This document shows, in pieces, positions 41,143 through 50,762 of a DNA stretch of 64,000 nucleotides (position 1 is its first letter; each line of letters starts with the position of its first letter). A program made the position numbers and the translations under genes. The stretch covers positions 62,001-126,000 of the forward strand of contig NZ_FNJH01000010.1 of NCBI RefSeq assembly GCF_900103225.1. Reading direction: 5' to 3'. Origin of the DNA: Pseudomonas congelans (lineage in GTDB: Bacteria; Pseudomonadota; Gammaproteobacteria; Pseudomonadales; Pseudomonadaceae). The notes below the pieces were generated by a model. It was not told where the DNA came from. It ran no database searches and saw only the letters and a list, made by a program, of their open reading frames with translations.

Positions 41143-42021
41143 TCAGGACTCCAGCGAACCGTCGAGGGTCTTTACCGCGCCGTACAGGTTCGGGCGACGA
41201 TCGCGGAACGTGCCCCAGGCACTGCGGATGTGCTCCAGCTCGTCCAGGTCGAAGCTGTGGACCAGTACGCCTTCTTCGGTTTCGTTGAGCTCGGCGACTT
41301 TTTCACCGAACTGGTTGGCGATGAACGACGAGCCGTAGAAGGTGATGTCGTAGCCGTCCTGCTCTTCGTTGCCGATGCGGTTGCTGGCGATCAGCGGCAT
41401 CAGGTTCGCGCCGGCGTGACCTTGCTGCACGCGCTGCCAATGGTCACGCGAGCTGATGGTCTTGTCGTGCGGCTCGCTGCCGATGGCGGTCGGGTAGAAC
41501 AGAATTTCCGCGCCCTGCAACGCCATGCTGCGCGCGCACTCCGGGAACCACTGATCCCAGCAGATACCGACGCCGATTTTCGCGTAACGGGTCTGCCAGA
41601 CCTTGAAGCCGGTATCGCCCGGGTTGAAGTAGTACTTTTCGTGGTAGCCAGGGCCGTCCGGGATGTGGCTCTTGCGGTAGATGCCCAGGTTGCTGCCGTC
41701 TGCGTCGATGATCGCGATGCTGTTGAAACGCGCACGCCCTGCCAGCTCGAAGAAGCTGATCGGCAATACGACCTGCAGTTCTTTGGCGATTTTCTGGAAG
41801 TGCTTGATTGCGACGTTGGATTCGAGGGTCGTTGCCAACTGCAGATAGTCCGGGTTCGGCTTCTGGCAGAAGTACGGGGTTTCGAACAGCTCCTGAATCA
41901 AGATGATCTGGGCGCCCTTGGCGGCAGCTTCACGTACCAGCTTTTCAGCGGTCTCGATGTTGGCTTCCAGATCCCAGGAGCAGGCCATCTGGGTAGCAGC
42001 GACAGAAACGATACGGCTCAT
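41143..42021 (-). CDS. aguB: N-carbamoylputrescine amidase
   Basis: 292-residue nitrilase-family enzyme that hydrolyses N-carbamoylputrescine to putrescine, CO2 and ammonia. The catalytic triad is Glu44 (IQELFET), Lys117 (YRKSHIPDG) and Cys154 (GICWDQWFPE). It is the first gene of the leftward agu operon; the AT-rich 42030-42170 segment should hold the promoter. Confidence 0.97.
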   Translation of the reverse strand: MSRIVSVAATQMACSWDLEANIETAEKLVREAAAKGAQIILIQELFETPYFCQKPNPDYLQLATTLESNVAIKHFQKIAKELQVVLPISFFELAGRARFNSIAIIDADGSNLGIYRKSHIPDGPGYHEKYYFNPGDTGFKVWQTRYAKIGVGICWDQWFPECARSMALQGAEILFYPTAIGSEPHDKTISSRDHWQRVQQGHAGANLMPLIASNRIGNEEQDGYDITFYGSSFIANQFGEKVAELNETEEGVLVHSFDLDELEHIRSAWGTFRDRRPNLYGAVKTLDGSLES

Positions 42022-42179
42022 GAAAATATCTCCAGGGGCGGTTGCAAAGGACTTAACACCATAGCAGACGAGCGATGACGATTATGAACGCCTTTATAAC
42101 GGATAGAAATCGGTATTAAAAGCGATAATTCTTGCTTTGAAGAATTTATTCGTAATTTTTACCGATATTAATCTGCTTA

Positions 42180-42539
42180 TAGCTCGCAGCGGCCCCTTCG
42201 CGAACAGGCGAAGCGTCGTCCGGCCACGCCACCTATCGTGCCCACGCTCCGCGTGAGCATGCCGTTCTGGACGCCCTGCGTCCTATCCTGAATGTGTGGC
42301 GCGGCGCAAAATTGTGACGCGGAGCGTCACGAAAGGCATTCCCACGCTGGAGCGTGCGGAACGATAGGTCCGGCCGCGCACCGCCCTATCGTGCCCATGC
42401 TGGAGCGTGCGGAACGATAGTCGTCAGGCGCACCCCTATCGTGCCCATGCTGGAGTGTGCGGAACGATAGTCGTCAGGCGCACACCTGTCGTGCCCACGC
42501 TCCGCGTGGGTATGTCGTTCTGGACGCTCTGCGTCCTCT
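42180..42539. repeat. REP-type repeat cluster between aguB and the aminotransferase gene
   Basis: The 516-bp gap holds many copies of two palindromic elements. CCCTTCGCGAAC-type sequence occurs near 42194. 'CTATCGTGCCCACGCT...GCGT' units occur at about 42232, 42341, 42385, 42435 and 42485. The copies at 42385 and 42435 are an exact-period tandem pair of 50 bp, nearly identical. A single related unit lies near 38040-38068. These are intergenic hairpin repeats typical of Pseudomonas. Confidence 0.8.
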
Positions 42540-45450
42540 ATTCCAGTTCGTGGAGCACCTTCGATACGTTGTCGACGAAAAAATCCACGCTTTGGCGGGT
42601 GGTGCACATCGGGGGTTTGATTTTCAGGATGTTCAGGTAGTCACCGGTGGGCTGCATGAAAATTCCCAGCTCACGCAGGCGTTCGCACAGCCGGGCGGTT
42701 TCTTCTGTGGCGGGTTCCAGGGTGTGGCGGTCGCGGACCAGTTCCATGCCCAGATAAAACCCCATGCCATGCACCGCGCCCACCAGCGGATGCTTGTCGG
42801 CCAGGGCCTGCAGCCGCGCCTTGAAGTGGTCGCCCACGATTCGCGCGTTGTCCCAGAGCTTTTCCTCCTCCATGACATCCAGCACCGCCATGCCGATCCG
42901 GCAACTGACCGGGCTGCCACCGGATGACGAGAAGAAATAGCCCTCGGCCTCCAGCGCCTCGGCGATCTCGCGGCGGGTGATGACTGCGCCCAGCGGGTGA
43001 CCATTGCCCATGCCTTTGGCCATGCTGATGATGTCCGGCACCACGCCCTGCTCCTCGAAGCCCCAGAAGTAGTGCCCCAGCCGGCCATAGCCCACCTGCA
43101 CCTCATCGGCAATGCACACGCCGCCCACCGCGCGGATCCTCTGATAGACCTGTTGCAGATAACCCGGCGGCAAGGAAATCCCGCCCGCATTGCCATACAC
43201 CGGCTCGCAGATGAAGCCCGCCACCTGCCGTTGCTGCTCAGCCAGCGTGGCAAGGGTCTGATCGACACTGCGCACATAGTCCGGCGCACTGTCCGCGCCC
43301 CTGAACGGGCCGCGATAGGTATTAGGCGCGGTAACCGGATGCACCCAGTCCGGGCGGGTGCTGAGCGCCTGCGGGTTATCGGCAATCGAGGTGGAAATGG
43401 CATCGGTGGCCACCGACCAGCCGTGATAGGCCTCCAGCACACTGAGCATGTCGCGACCACCGCTGTAAGCCCACGCCAGCCTGATCGCCAGGTCGTTGGC
43501 CTCGGTGCCGCTGTTGACCAGAAACACTCGGTCCATGCCCTCGGGTGCCAGCTTGAGCAGGCGCTCGGAAAACTCGGCGATCGCGGCATAGTGAAAACGC
43601 GAGTTGGTGTTGAGCAGCGACCACTGCCGCGCCGCCTCGTGGGCCATGCGCGGATGGCCATGACCGAGAACGGCGACATTATTAAGCATGTCCAGATAGG
43701 AGCGGCCCTGCATGTCGATCAGGTGATTGCGCCAGCCGCGCTCGATTTGCGGCGGGGCCTGGTAATAGTGCTTTTGCGAGCGGGCAAAGCTGGCATCGCG
43801 GCGCGCCAGTAATTGCGCGGCGTCTTGCAATGCTGGCGCGTCACAATCAAAACCCAGCAGGGCCGACGGCGACGGGCAGATTGCGCGCCAGGCATCTGCC
43901 CAGGCCGGTGTGGTGAACAGCGGCGGGCTGAGGTCTGGCGCCGTACACAATTGCAGCAACAGCGAGCCACCGCCCTGCCCGATCAACGTGCCCTCCGCTA
44001 CCTGACCCAGTAGCGAAGCCTCCGGCAACACACCCCACAGCTTCAAACTGATGCGCTCGCCGACCAACAGTAGCGCAGCATCGGCCGTCAGCCGCAAGGT
44101 GCCATCGAACGGCGCATGCAGCGGTGTTGCTGCGGGCACATGCAATTCGACGTATAGCGCAAAGGTCTCCGGCTCGCTGGCGCAGTCAGGCAAGGTACGT
44201 GACAGACGGTATTCACCGAACCGACTGGCTGCCAGACCATCATCCCCGGCCGCTTGCGACAGCAGATATTCATCGATCCCACTCTGTTCCCAGTTGCCTG
44301 CCACGAAGTGCTCACTGAGCACACCCAGATCCACCAGCACCGGTTGCTGCCCCGCCAGGCTGGGCAGCAACGGCGAATAGGCAGGCTGCTCGACAGGCGG
44401 CAGATCCGGACCCACCGAGCGCAGGATGGCGGCTTCCATCAGCGCCATCGGCACCGACGTGGCGACATCGAAGATATTCCATTCGCCGGCAAGGTTGGCC
44501 TGGATATACGCATTGCCGGGCTCGACGCTGGCCTGTTGTTCGCTGCTGAGCACAAGCACTGCGGAGCGAGCGACGATCAGCGGCCAGAGCGCCTGCAATT
44601 CCTCGATCTTCAGCGGATTGAGGGCGTGATAGGCGGCAATGGCCGAGAGGATGTACAGCGGATCGCCCTCGGCATGGTGCAGCAGCGCCGCACAGGTCAC
44701 CGACAGGTCGGCCACTCGCCAGGTACTGAGCAGATCGCCGAAATCAATCAGCCCCTGCAACTGCCACGGGTGCCCCGCCTCGCGCCGCCAGACTGCGTTG
44801 TGCTCGGAGATGTCCAGATGCACCGCCTGTATCGGCAGTGCTGCAATCAGGGGCAACAAACGGCGATGAGCCTGCTCGCCGGCTTCGATCAGACAGGCAC
44901 GGGCGTCGGCATCCTTGATTACCGGCAGCAGGTGCTTGATCAACGCATGGGCGTGACGCGGGTCCCACTGCAGGATGCGCTGCAGACCGGGGTGCTCGAA
45001 ATCGGCCAGCGCGATATCCACATGGGCACACAGTTCGCCCAGTTCGACCACGATGTCACGGCCCAGATGCTCGACATGCCCCAGCGATTGCCCGTCGATG
45101 AAGTCCAGCAGGCGTACATGCACCGCCTGCCCGTCGATGTCGACCGACAGTAACTGTTCGGTATCGTTGGCACGGATAACGCCCGGCACATTGAACGTAC
45201 TGTGGCCAGCCAGATGTTGCAGCGCCGCGTGCTGAGCGTTCAGCTCGGTGGTCGAATACGCCCCATGACAGATTTTCAGCACATAACGCCGCGTGCCGGT
45301 GTCCAGCAGAAAGTTGCGATCCTGCTGGCTGCCCAGCGCTTTCAGCGTGCCGCTCAGCCCGTAATGCTGCGTGAGCAATTGCAGCGCCTGGTCCACGCTG
45401 ACCTCGGGGCAAGGCAGACTGGAGCGACGGATAAGCGTGGCAAGCGGCAT
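42538..45450 (-). CDS. Three-domain phosphotransferase / M23-like / class-III aminotransferase
   Basis: 970 residues from ATG 45450. Residues about 1-330 are an APH-like kinase domain (VLKICHG, then VHLDISEHNAVW with its catalytic-loop Asp, then LIDFGDL as the metal-binding Asp). Residues about 390-530 resemble an M23 peptidase-type beta domain (YVELHVPAATPLHAPFDG) with no clear zinc ligands. Residues about 550-970 are a class-III PLP aminotransferase with NSGTEANDLAIRLA and the lysine in SMAKGMGNGHPLGA. This architecture exists in other proteobacteria and resembles ethanolamine-phosphate phospholyase relatives; the substrate is unknown. The kinase could phosphorylate an amino alcohol that the PLP domain then processes. 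Confidence 0.88.
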   Translation of the reverse strand: MPLATLIRRSSLPCPEVSVDQALQLLTQHYGLSGTLKALGSQQDRNFLLDTGTRRYVLKICHGAYSTTELNAQHAALQHLAGHSTFNVPGVIRANDTEQLLSVDIDGQAVHVRLLDFIDGQSLGHVEHLGRDIVVELGELCAHVDIALADFEHPGLQRILQWDPRHAHALIKHLLPVIKDADARACLIEAGEQAHRRLLPLIAALPIQAVHLDISEHNAVWRREAGHPWQLQGLIDFGDLLSTWRVADLSVTCAALLHHAEGDPLYILSAIAAYHALNPLKIEELQALWPLIVARSAVLVLSSEQQASVEPGNAYIQANLAGEWNIFDVATSVPMALMEAAILRSVGPDLPPVEQPAYSPLLPSLAGQQPVLVDLGVLSEHFVAGNWEQSGIDEYLLSQAAGDDGLAASRFGEYRLSRTLPDCASEPETFALYVELHVPAATPLHAPFDGTLRLTADAALLLVGERISLKLWGVLPEASLLGQVAEGTLIGQGGGSLLLQLCTAPDLSPPLFTTPAWADAWRAICPSPSALLGFDCDAPALQDAAQLLARRDASFARSQKHYYQAPPQIERGWRNHLIDMQGRSYLDMLNNVAVLGHGHPRMAHEAARQWSLLNTNSRFHYAAIAEFSERLLKLAPEGMDRVFLVNSGTEANDLAIRLAWAYSGGRDMLSVLEAYHGWSVATDAISTSIADNPQALSTRPDWVHPVTAPNTYRGPFRGADSAPDYVRSVDQTLATLAEQQRQVAGFICEPVYGNAGGISLPPGYLQQVYQRIRAVGGVCIADEVQVGYGRLGHYFWGFEEQGVVPDIISMAKGMGNGHPLGAVITRREIAEALEAEGYFFSSSGGSPVSCRIGMAVLDVMEEEKLWDNARIVGDHFKARLQALADKHPLVGAVHGMGFYLGMELVRDRHTLEPATEETARLCERLRELGIFMQPTGDYLNILKIKPPMCTTRQSVDFFVDNVSKVLHELE

Positions 45451-45692
45451 GGAGAACCTCGTTTTTGTTGTCAGGCCCGGGCTCAATGAGCAAGGCGTGA
45501 TAGGCAGTCGCGTAACTATAGAGGAATTGACTATGGGGAGATTGCGCTGCGCGACTAATCCGGACCTTTACCTCAGGTCGTAAAACAGCCGGAGTTTTCT
45601 TCGATCTCCTGCTCGGGTTTAATGGGCTGATCCTGTCATACGCGCTCAAGCGCTATGCTGCGTTACTCCAGAACACACAAGAAGGTCAGTTC

Positions 45693-46775
45693 ATGCGAAT
45701 ACTCGTCACCGGGGGCGCAGGCTTCATCGGTTCTGCACTGATCCGCCACCTGATAAACAACACCGAACACGAAGTGCTGAACTTCGACAAATTGACCTAC
45801 GCGGGCAACCTTGAATCGCTGCAGTCGATTGCGACCGACACGCGCTATGAGTTCGTGCAGGCGGATATCTGCGACCAAGCCAGTGTCAGCGCGGTACTGG
45901 AGCGCTTTGCGCCGCAGGCGATCATGCACCTGGCGGCTGAATCCCACGTCGACCGCTCCATCGATGGCCCGGCCGAGTTCATCCAGACCAACATCGTCGG
46001 TACTTACAGCCTGCTGGAAGCCACGCGCGCCTGGTGGCTGAAACTGCCGGACGCGGAGCGCCAGGCGTTTCGCTTCCATCATATTTCCACTGATGAGGTG
46101 TATGGCGACCTGCACGGTGTCGATGATCTGTTCACCGAAACCACACCGTATGCGCCCAGCTCACCCTACTCGGCGAGCAAGGCTGCGTCCGACCACCTGG
46201 TGCGCGCCTGGCACCGCACCTATGGCCTGCCGGTGGTGGTGACCAACTGCTCAAACAACTACGGGCCGTTCCACTTCCCGGAAAAGCTCATCCCGCTGGT
46301 GATTCTCAACGCCCTGGCGGGCAAGCCACTGCCGGTGTATGGCAATGGCCTGCAGGTGCGCGACTGGCTGTACGTCGAGGATCACGCACGGGCGCTGCTC
46401 AAGGTGGTGACCGAAGGTGAAGTCGGCGAGACCTACAACATCGGTGGCCATAACGAGCAGAAAAACATCGACGTCGTGCGCGGTATCTGCGCGCTGCTCG
46501 ATGAGCTCGCTCCGCAGCACCCGGCAGGCGTCGCGCAGTACAGCGACCTGATCACCTATGTGGTCGACCGTCCGGGCCACGACCAGCGTTATGCCATCGA
46601 TGCCGGCAAGATCGACAAGGCGCACGGCTGGACGCCCGCAGAGACCTTCGAGTCCGGGCTGCGCAAGACAGTGCAGTGGTATCTGGATAACCTGGACTGG
46701 TGCCGCAGGGTTCAGGACGGCAGTTATCAGGGCGAACGGCTGGGCTTTACCGACCCTAAAGACCTGATTGCCTGA
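45693..46775 (+). CDS. rfbB: dTDP-glucose 4,6-dehydratase
   Basis: 360-residue short-chain dehydrogenase that makes dTDP-4-keto-6-deoxyglucose. The NAD site is GGAGFIGS (7-14), the active site T133-D134-E135 (ISTDEVYG), and Tyr159-x3-Lys163 (YSASK). It has a GAAGG ribosome site. It is followed 80 bp later by rfbC; the genes for glucose-1-phosphate thymidylyltransferase and dTDP-rhamnose reductase, which often lie between them, are absent here. Confidence 0.96.
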   Translation: MRILVTGGAGFIGSALIRHLINNTEHEVLNFDKLTYAGNLESLQSIATDTRYEFVQADICDQASVSAVLERFAPQAIMHLAAESHVDRSIDGPAEFIQTNIVGTYSLLEATRAWWLKLPDAERQAFRFHHISTDEVYGDLHGVDDLFTETTPYAPSSPYSASKAASDHLVRAWHRTYGLPVVVTNCSNNYGPFHFPEKLIPLVILNALAGKPLPVYGNGLQVRDWLYVEDHARALLKVVTEGEVGETYNIGGHNEQKNIDVVRGICALLDELAPQHPAGVAQYSDLITYVVDRPGHDQRYAIDAGKIDKAHGWTPAETFESGLRKTVQWYLDNLDWCRRVQDGSYQGERLGFTDPKDLIA

Positions 46776-46855
46776 TCAATACCCTTCTCGGCAGGCGCGC
46801 CTCAGGGCAGACTGTCGAGTCGCCACAATTTTTTGAATATTGCAGGGGAAGCCAC

Positions 46856-47401
46856 GTGAACGTAGTCGCAACAAAATTGCCGGAAGTCCTGATTCTCGAA
46901 CCCAAGGTATTCGGTGATGAACGAGGCTTTTTCTATGAAAGCTTCAACGCCAAGGCTTTTCAGGCCGCCACCGGCCTGACCCGTGATTTCGTGCAGGACA
47001 ACCACTCGCGTTCGCAGCGCGGCGTCCTGCGCGGGCTGCACTATCAGATCGAAAATGCCCAGGGCAAACTGGTGCGCGTCACGTTCGGCAAGGTGCTGGA
47101 TGTGGCGGTGGACATTCGCCGCAGCTCGCCGACCTTCGGCCAGTGGGTCGGCGTCGAGCTGTCCGCTGAAAATGCCCGGCAGCTGTGGGTTCCGGAAGGC
47201 TTTGCACATGGTTTCGTGGTGCTCAGCGAACACGCCGAGTTCCTGTACAAGACCACTGACTACTACACACCGTCGGCCGAGCGCTGTATAGCCTGGGACG
47301 ATCCGGATCTGGCCATCGACTGGCAGTTCGACGGCCAACCCAGCCTGTCGGCCAAGGACCAGCAAGGCAAGCGCCTGAAAGAAGCCGACCTGTTTCCCTG
47401 A
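46856..47401 (+). CDS. rfbC: dTDP-4-dehydrorhamnose 3,5-epimerase
   Basis: 181-residue cupin epimerase, the third enzyme of dTDP-L-rhamnose synthesis. Typical segments: FGDERGFFYESFN, FVQDNHSRSQRGVLRGLHYQ (with catalytic His) and VDIRRSSPTFGQWVGVELS. The start codon is GTG at 46856 after GGGGA. It probably shares a transcript with rfbB. Confidence 0.96.
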   Translation: MNVVATKLPEVLILEPKVFGDERGFFYESFNAKAFQAATGLTRDFVQDNHSRSQRGVLRGLHYQIENAQGKLVRVTFGKVLDVAVDIRRSSPTFGQWVGVELSAENARQLWVPEGFAHGFVVLSEHAEFLYKTTDYYTPSAERCIAWDDPDLAIDWQFDGQPSLSAKDQQGKRLKEADLFP

Positions 47402-47565
47402 ACCCGCGACCCAAGGCCACCCGGCGCAATGTCCGGGTGCCTGACAAGCCGGTGGCGGGCATAATACGCGCCTGATGCCCACGTCAGGATCGACCGGGTG
47501 TTTCTGTTGCCTGCCGCGGCGTAATCGTCAGCAGGCATCGTCAACCCTTCGGCGACGGCCAATCG

Positions 47566-49380
47566 ATGACCATGACTCCCGCTCTGCCGCCCCGCCCTCG
47601 CTGGCGCAGCCTCGCCCTTCTGGCACTCTGCCTGGCGCCGCTGCTGTGGCCGCTGGAGCATCTGGCCGAACGTTATTACCGCAACGTACTGGCCAATCAG
47701 AACCGTCAGACCCTGGACCTGTACGTCGCCAACCTGCTCGGCACCCTGCACCGTTACGAAACCCTGCCGCAGATCCTCGGCGACCTGCCGGCCTTGCGCG
47801 CCGCACTGGCGGCACCCGGCGACACCCCCACCCTGATAAACGCCAACCGTCTGCTCAGCGAAATCACACACCAGACCGGTGCCGATGTCATGTACCTGAT
47901 GGACGCAAACGGCCTGACCCTGGCGGCCTCCAACGCTGATCAAAAGGACAGCTTCATTGGCCGAAACTTCTCTTTCAGGCCTTATTTCATTGATGCACGG
48001 GCAGGCAGAACCGGGCGGTTCTTCGGCCTCGGCACGACATCTGCCAAGCGGGGTTACTTTTTCGCCGGCCCGGTGCGTGACGGTGAGCGGATCATCGGCG
48101 TGCTGGTGGTCAAGGTCGATCTGGACCACACCGAAACCCTGTGGGGCAAGACGCCCGAGCAACTGCTGCTGACCGACCAGAACGGCGTGGTGATTCTGAC
48201 TTCCAACCCCGAGTGGCGTTTTCGGGCGACCCGCGACCTGACCGATGACGAGAAAAAAGCCATCGTCGCGATCCAGTCCTACCCGACCCGCGATCCGCGC
48301 CCGTTGAGAATCGATGAGCACGCCTGGCTGACCCAGACCCAGGCCATCGAGGAGACCGGCTGGAACGTCAACATCCTCGCGCCTCGCGCCCTTGTCGACC
48401 GTCAGGTGCGCACGGTGGTAGCGATTGGCGGCGCAGCGCTGCTGGTGCTGATGTTGTTGCTCGGGCTGATGATGCAGCGGCGTCGCCATTACCTGGACCG
48501 TATCGCTTTCGAGGCCAAGGCGCGTCGCGAACTGGAGATGCGGGTTATCGAACGCACCAGCGACCTGGAGGGGCTCAACAGCCGTCTGCGTCAGGAAGTG
48601 CTGGAGCGCGAACAGGCGCAACAGGAACTGGTGCAGGCTCAGGACGAACTGGTGCAGACCAGCAAACTGACAGCGCTGGGCACCATGTCGGCAAGCATCA
48701 GCCATGAGCTGAATCAGCCGTTGGCCGCCATCCGCAGTTACGCCGAAAACGCCGAAGTACTGCTCGATCATCAGCGCACCGAGGACGCACGCGGCAACCT
48801 CAAGCTGATCAGCGAACTGACCGGGCGCATGGCCTCGATCATCGCGCACTTGCGCGCGTTCGCCCGCCGCGACCGCCACGCCCCTGAAAGCGTGGCACTG
48901 CAACCGGCGCTGGAAGATGCGCTGGCGTTGCTGGCCAAGCGGCGGCGCGCCATGGAAGTCGAACTGATCCGTGACCTGCCGGACGCCACGATCTGGGTGC
49001 AGGCCGGTGAAACCCGTCTGCGTCAGGTGCTCGGTAATCTGATCGCCAACGCGCTGGACGCCCTCACTGAAAAAGGCCCGCCGCGCAGGCTGTGGATAAG
49101 TGTCGAGCAAACCGCCGAGGGCGTTAACCTGTACATTCGTGACAACGGCCCCGGCTTTTCCCAGGAAGCACTGGCGCGGGCCCGCGAGCCCTTCTTCACG
49201 ACCAAGACCCGCACCCAGGGCCTTGGCCTCGGTCTGGCCATCTGCGATACGCTGATGCGCGCGCTGGGCGGCGAGTTGCTGTTCGCCAACCATCCCAGCG
49301 GCGGTGCGCTGCTGACCCTGCGCCTGCGTGCCGGTGCTTCCGGAGCCAATCTTCAACCGCCAGAGGACCTTTCTGCATGA
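47566..49380 (+). CDS. dctB: C4-dicarboxylate sensor histidine kinase DctB
   Basis: 604-residue membrane sensor. Membrane segments lie at about 14-32 and 280-300, enclosing a periplasmic double-Cache domain (DVMYLMDANGLTLAASNA; DQNGVVILTSNP). A coiled coil and the kinase core follow: phospho-acceptor His380 (SASISHELNQPL), N box LIANALDAL, and GLGLGLAI. It senses C4-dicarboxylates such as succinate and phosphorylates DctD. Position after rfbBC agrees with dctB rather than the related mifS, though specificity is not proved by sequence. Confidence 0.88.
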   Translation: MTMTPALPPRPRWRSLALLALCLAPLLWPLEHLAERYYRNVLANQNRQTLDLYVANLLGTLHRYETLPQILGDLPALRAALAAPGDTPTLINANRLLSEITHQTGADVMYLMDANGLTLAASNADQKDSFIGRNFSFRPYFIDARAGRTGRFFGLGTTSAKRGYFFAGPVRDGERIIGVLVVKVDLDHTETLWGKTPEQLLLTDQNGVVILTSNPEWRFRATRDLTDDEKKAIVAIQSYPTRDPRPLRIDEHAWLTQTQAIEETGWNVNILAPRALVDRQVRTVVAIGGAALLVLMLLLGLMMQRRRHYLDRIAFEAKARRELEMRVIERTSDLEGLNSRLRQEVLEREQAQQELVQAQDELVQTSKLTALGTMSASISHELNQPLAAIRSYAENAEVLLDHQRTEDARGNLKLISELTGRMASIIAHLRAFARRDRHAPESVALQPALEDALALLAKRRRAMEVELIRDLPDATIWVQAGETRLRQVLGNLIANALDALTEKGPPRRLWISVEQTAEGVNLYIRDNGPGFSQEALARAREPFFTTKTRTQGLGLGLAICDTLMRALGGELLFANHPSGGALLTLRLRAGASGANLQPPEDLSA

Positions 49381-50762
49381 GTTCGGACACAGCCATCGAC
49401 AGCCAGATTCAGGTGGTGCTGATCGACGACGATTCGCACCTGCGTCAGGCACTGCGCCAGACGCTGGACCTGGCAGGCCTGAACGTTCTGTCGCTGTCCG
49501 AGGCAACCGGGCTGGCCGAACGCATCGGCCTCGACTGGCCGGGCGTGGTGGTCAGTGATATTCGCATGCAGGGCATGGACGGCCTGGAACTGCTCGACCA
49601 GCTTCACGCGCAGGACCCCGACCTGCCGGTGCTGCTGATCACCGGGCATGGCGATGTACCGCTGGCGGTGAAAGCCATGCGCGCCGGGGCCTACGACTTT
49701 CTGGAAAAACCCTTCGCCAGCGACGCCATGCTCGACAGCGTGCGCCGTGCCCTGGCCCTGCGCCGTCTGGTTCTGGATAACCGCAGCCTGCGCCTGGCCC
49801 TGAGTGATCGCCAGCAACTGAGCACGCGCCTGATCGGGCAATCGCCGCCGATTCTGCGTCTGCGCGAACAAATCGGGGCATTGGCCGGGACCCGTGCCGA
49901 CGTGCTGATCCTCGGCGAAACCGGCGCAGGCAAAGAAGTGGTCGCCCGCGCGCTGCATGACCTGTCCAACCGCCGCAGCGGCCCGTTCGTGGCGATCAAC
50001 GCCGGCGCGCTGGCTGAATCGGTGGTGGAAAGCGAGCTGTTCGGTCACGAGCCCGGGGCCTTCACCGGCGCGCAGAAGCGGCGTATCGGCAAGTTCGAAT
50101 TTGCCAACGGCGGCACGCTGTTCCTCGATGAAATCGAAAGCATGAGCCTGGACGTGCAGGTCAAGCTGCTGCGCCTGCTGCAGGAGCGCGTGGTCGAGCG
50201 AATGGGCAGCAATCAGCAGATCCCGCTGGACATCCGCATCATCGCCGCGACCAAGGAAGACCTGCGTCACGCGGCCGACCAAGGTCGCTTCCGGGCGGAC
50301 TTGTATTACCGCCTGAACGTGGCCTCGCTGCGCATCCCGCCGCTGCGCGAACGGGGTGAAGACGCGCTGATGCTGTTCGAGCACTACGCCGATGCCGCGA
50401 GCATGCGCCACGGCATCCCCAAACACGAACTCAAGCCCGGCCAGCGCGCGCTGCTGTTGCGGCATAACTGGCCGGGCAACGTCAGGGAACTGCAAAACGC
50501 CGCCGAGCGTTTCGCGCTGGGTCTGGAGCTGGAGCTGGAAGGCGCTGATGCAGAACAGGCGCCACCGCCGGGCGGCGGGCTGAGCGATCAGGTGGAAAGC
50601 TTCGAGCGCGCGTTGATCGCCGCCGAACTGGCGCGCCCGCACAGTTCGGTGCGCAGCCTGGCGGAAGCGCTGGGTGTGCCACGCAAGACCCTGCACGACA
50701 AACTGCGCAAGCACGGCCTGACGTTTGGCGACAGCAGCGGAGCCTCCGATGACACCGATTGA
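49377..50762 (+). CDS. dctD: Sigma-54 response regulator DctD
   Basis: 461-residue NtrC-type activator with three domains. The receiver has phospho-acceptor Asp61 (VVVSDIRMQG). The AAA+ domain has Walker A GETGAGKE (about 180-187) and the sigma-54 contact GAFTGA. The C-terminal Fis-type helix-turn-helix is LAEALGVPRKTLHDKLRKHG. It would activate dicarboxylate transport genes with sigma-54. The start overlaps dctB as ATGA. Confidence 0.9.
   Translation: MSSDTAIDSQIQVVLIDDDSHLRQALRQTLDLAGLNVLSLSEATGLAERIGLDWPGVVVSDIRMQGMDGLELLDQLHAQDPDLPVLLITGHGDVPLAVKAMRAGAYDFLEKPFASDAMLDSVRRALALRRLVLDNRSLRLALSDRQQLSTRLIGQSPPILRLREQIGALAGTRADVLILGETGAGKEVVARALHDLSNRRSGPFVAINAGALAESVVESELFGHEPGAFTGAQKRRIGKFEFANGGTLFLDEIESMSLDVQVKLLRLLQERVVERMGSNQQIPLDIRIIAATKEDLRHAADQGRFRADLYYRLNVASLRIPPLRERGEDALMLFEHYADAASMRHGIPKHELKPGQRALLLRHNWPGNVRELQNAAERFALGLELELEGADAEQAPPPGGGLSDQVESFERALIAAELARPHSSVRSLAEALGVPRKTLHDKLRKHGLTFGDSSGASDDTD

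Noticed and set aside
42225..42539. CRISPR array
   Set aside because: Repeats are palindromic REP-type units; the two 50-bp copies follow each other directly with no unique spacers, and there are no cas genes.
47263..49506. 747-codon leftward frame
   Set aside because: Antisense to rfbC and dctB, both with catalytic motifs; the translated sequence is low-complexity Arg/Gln/His/Gly-rich.
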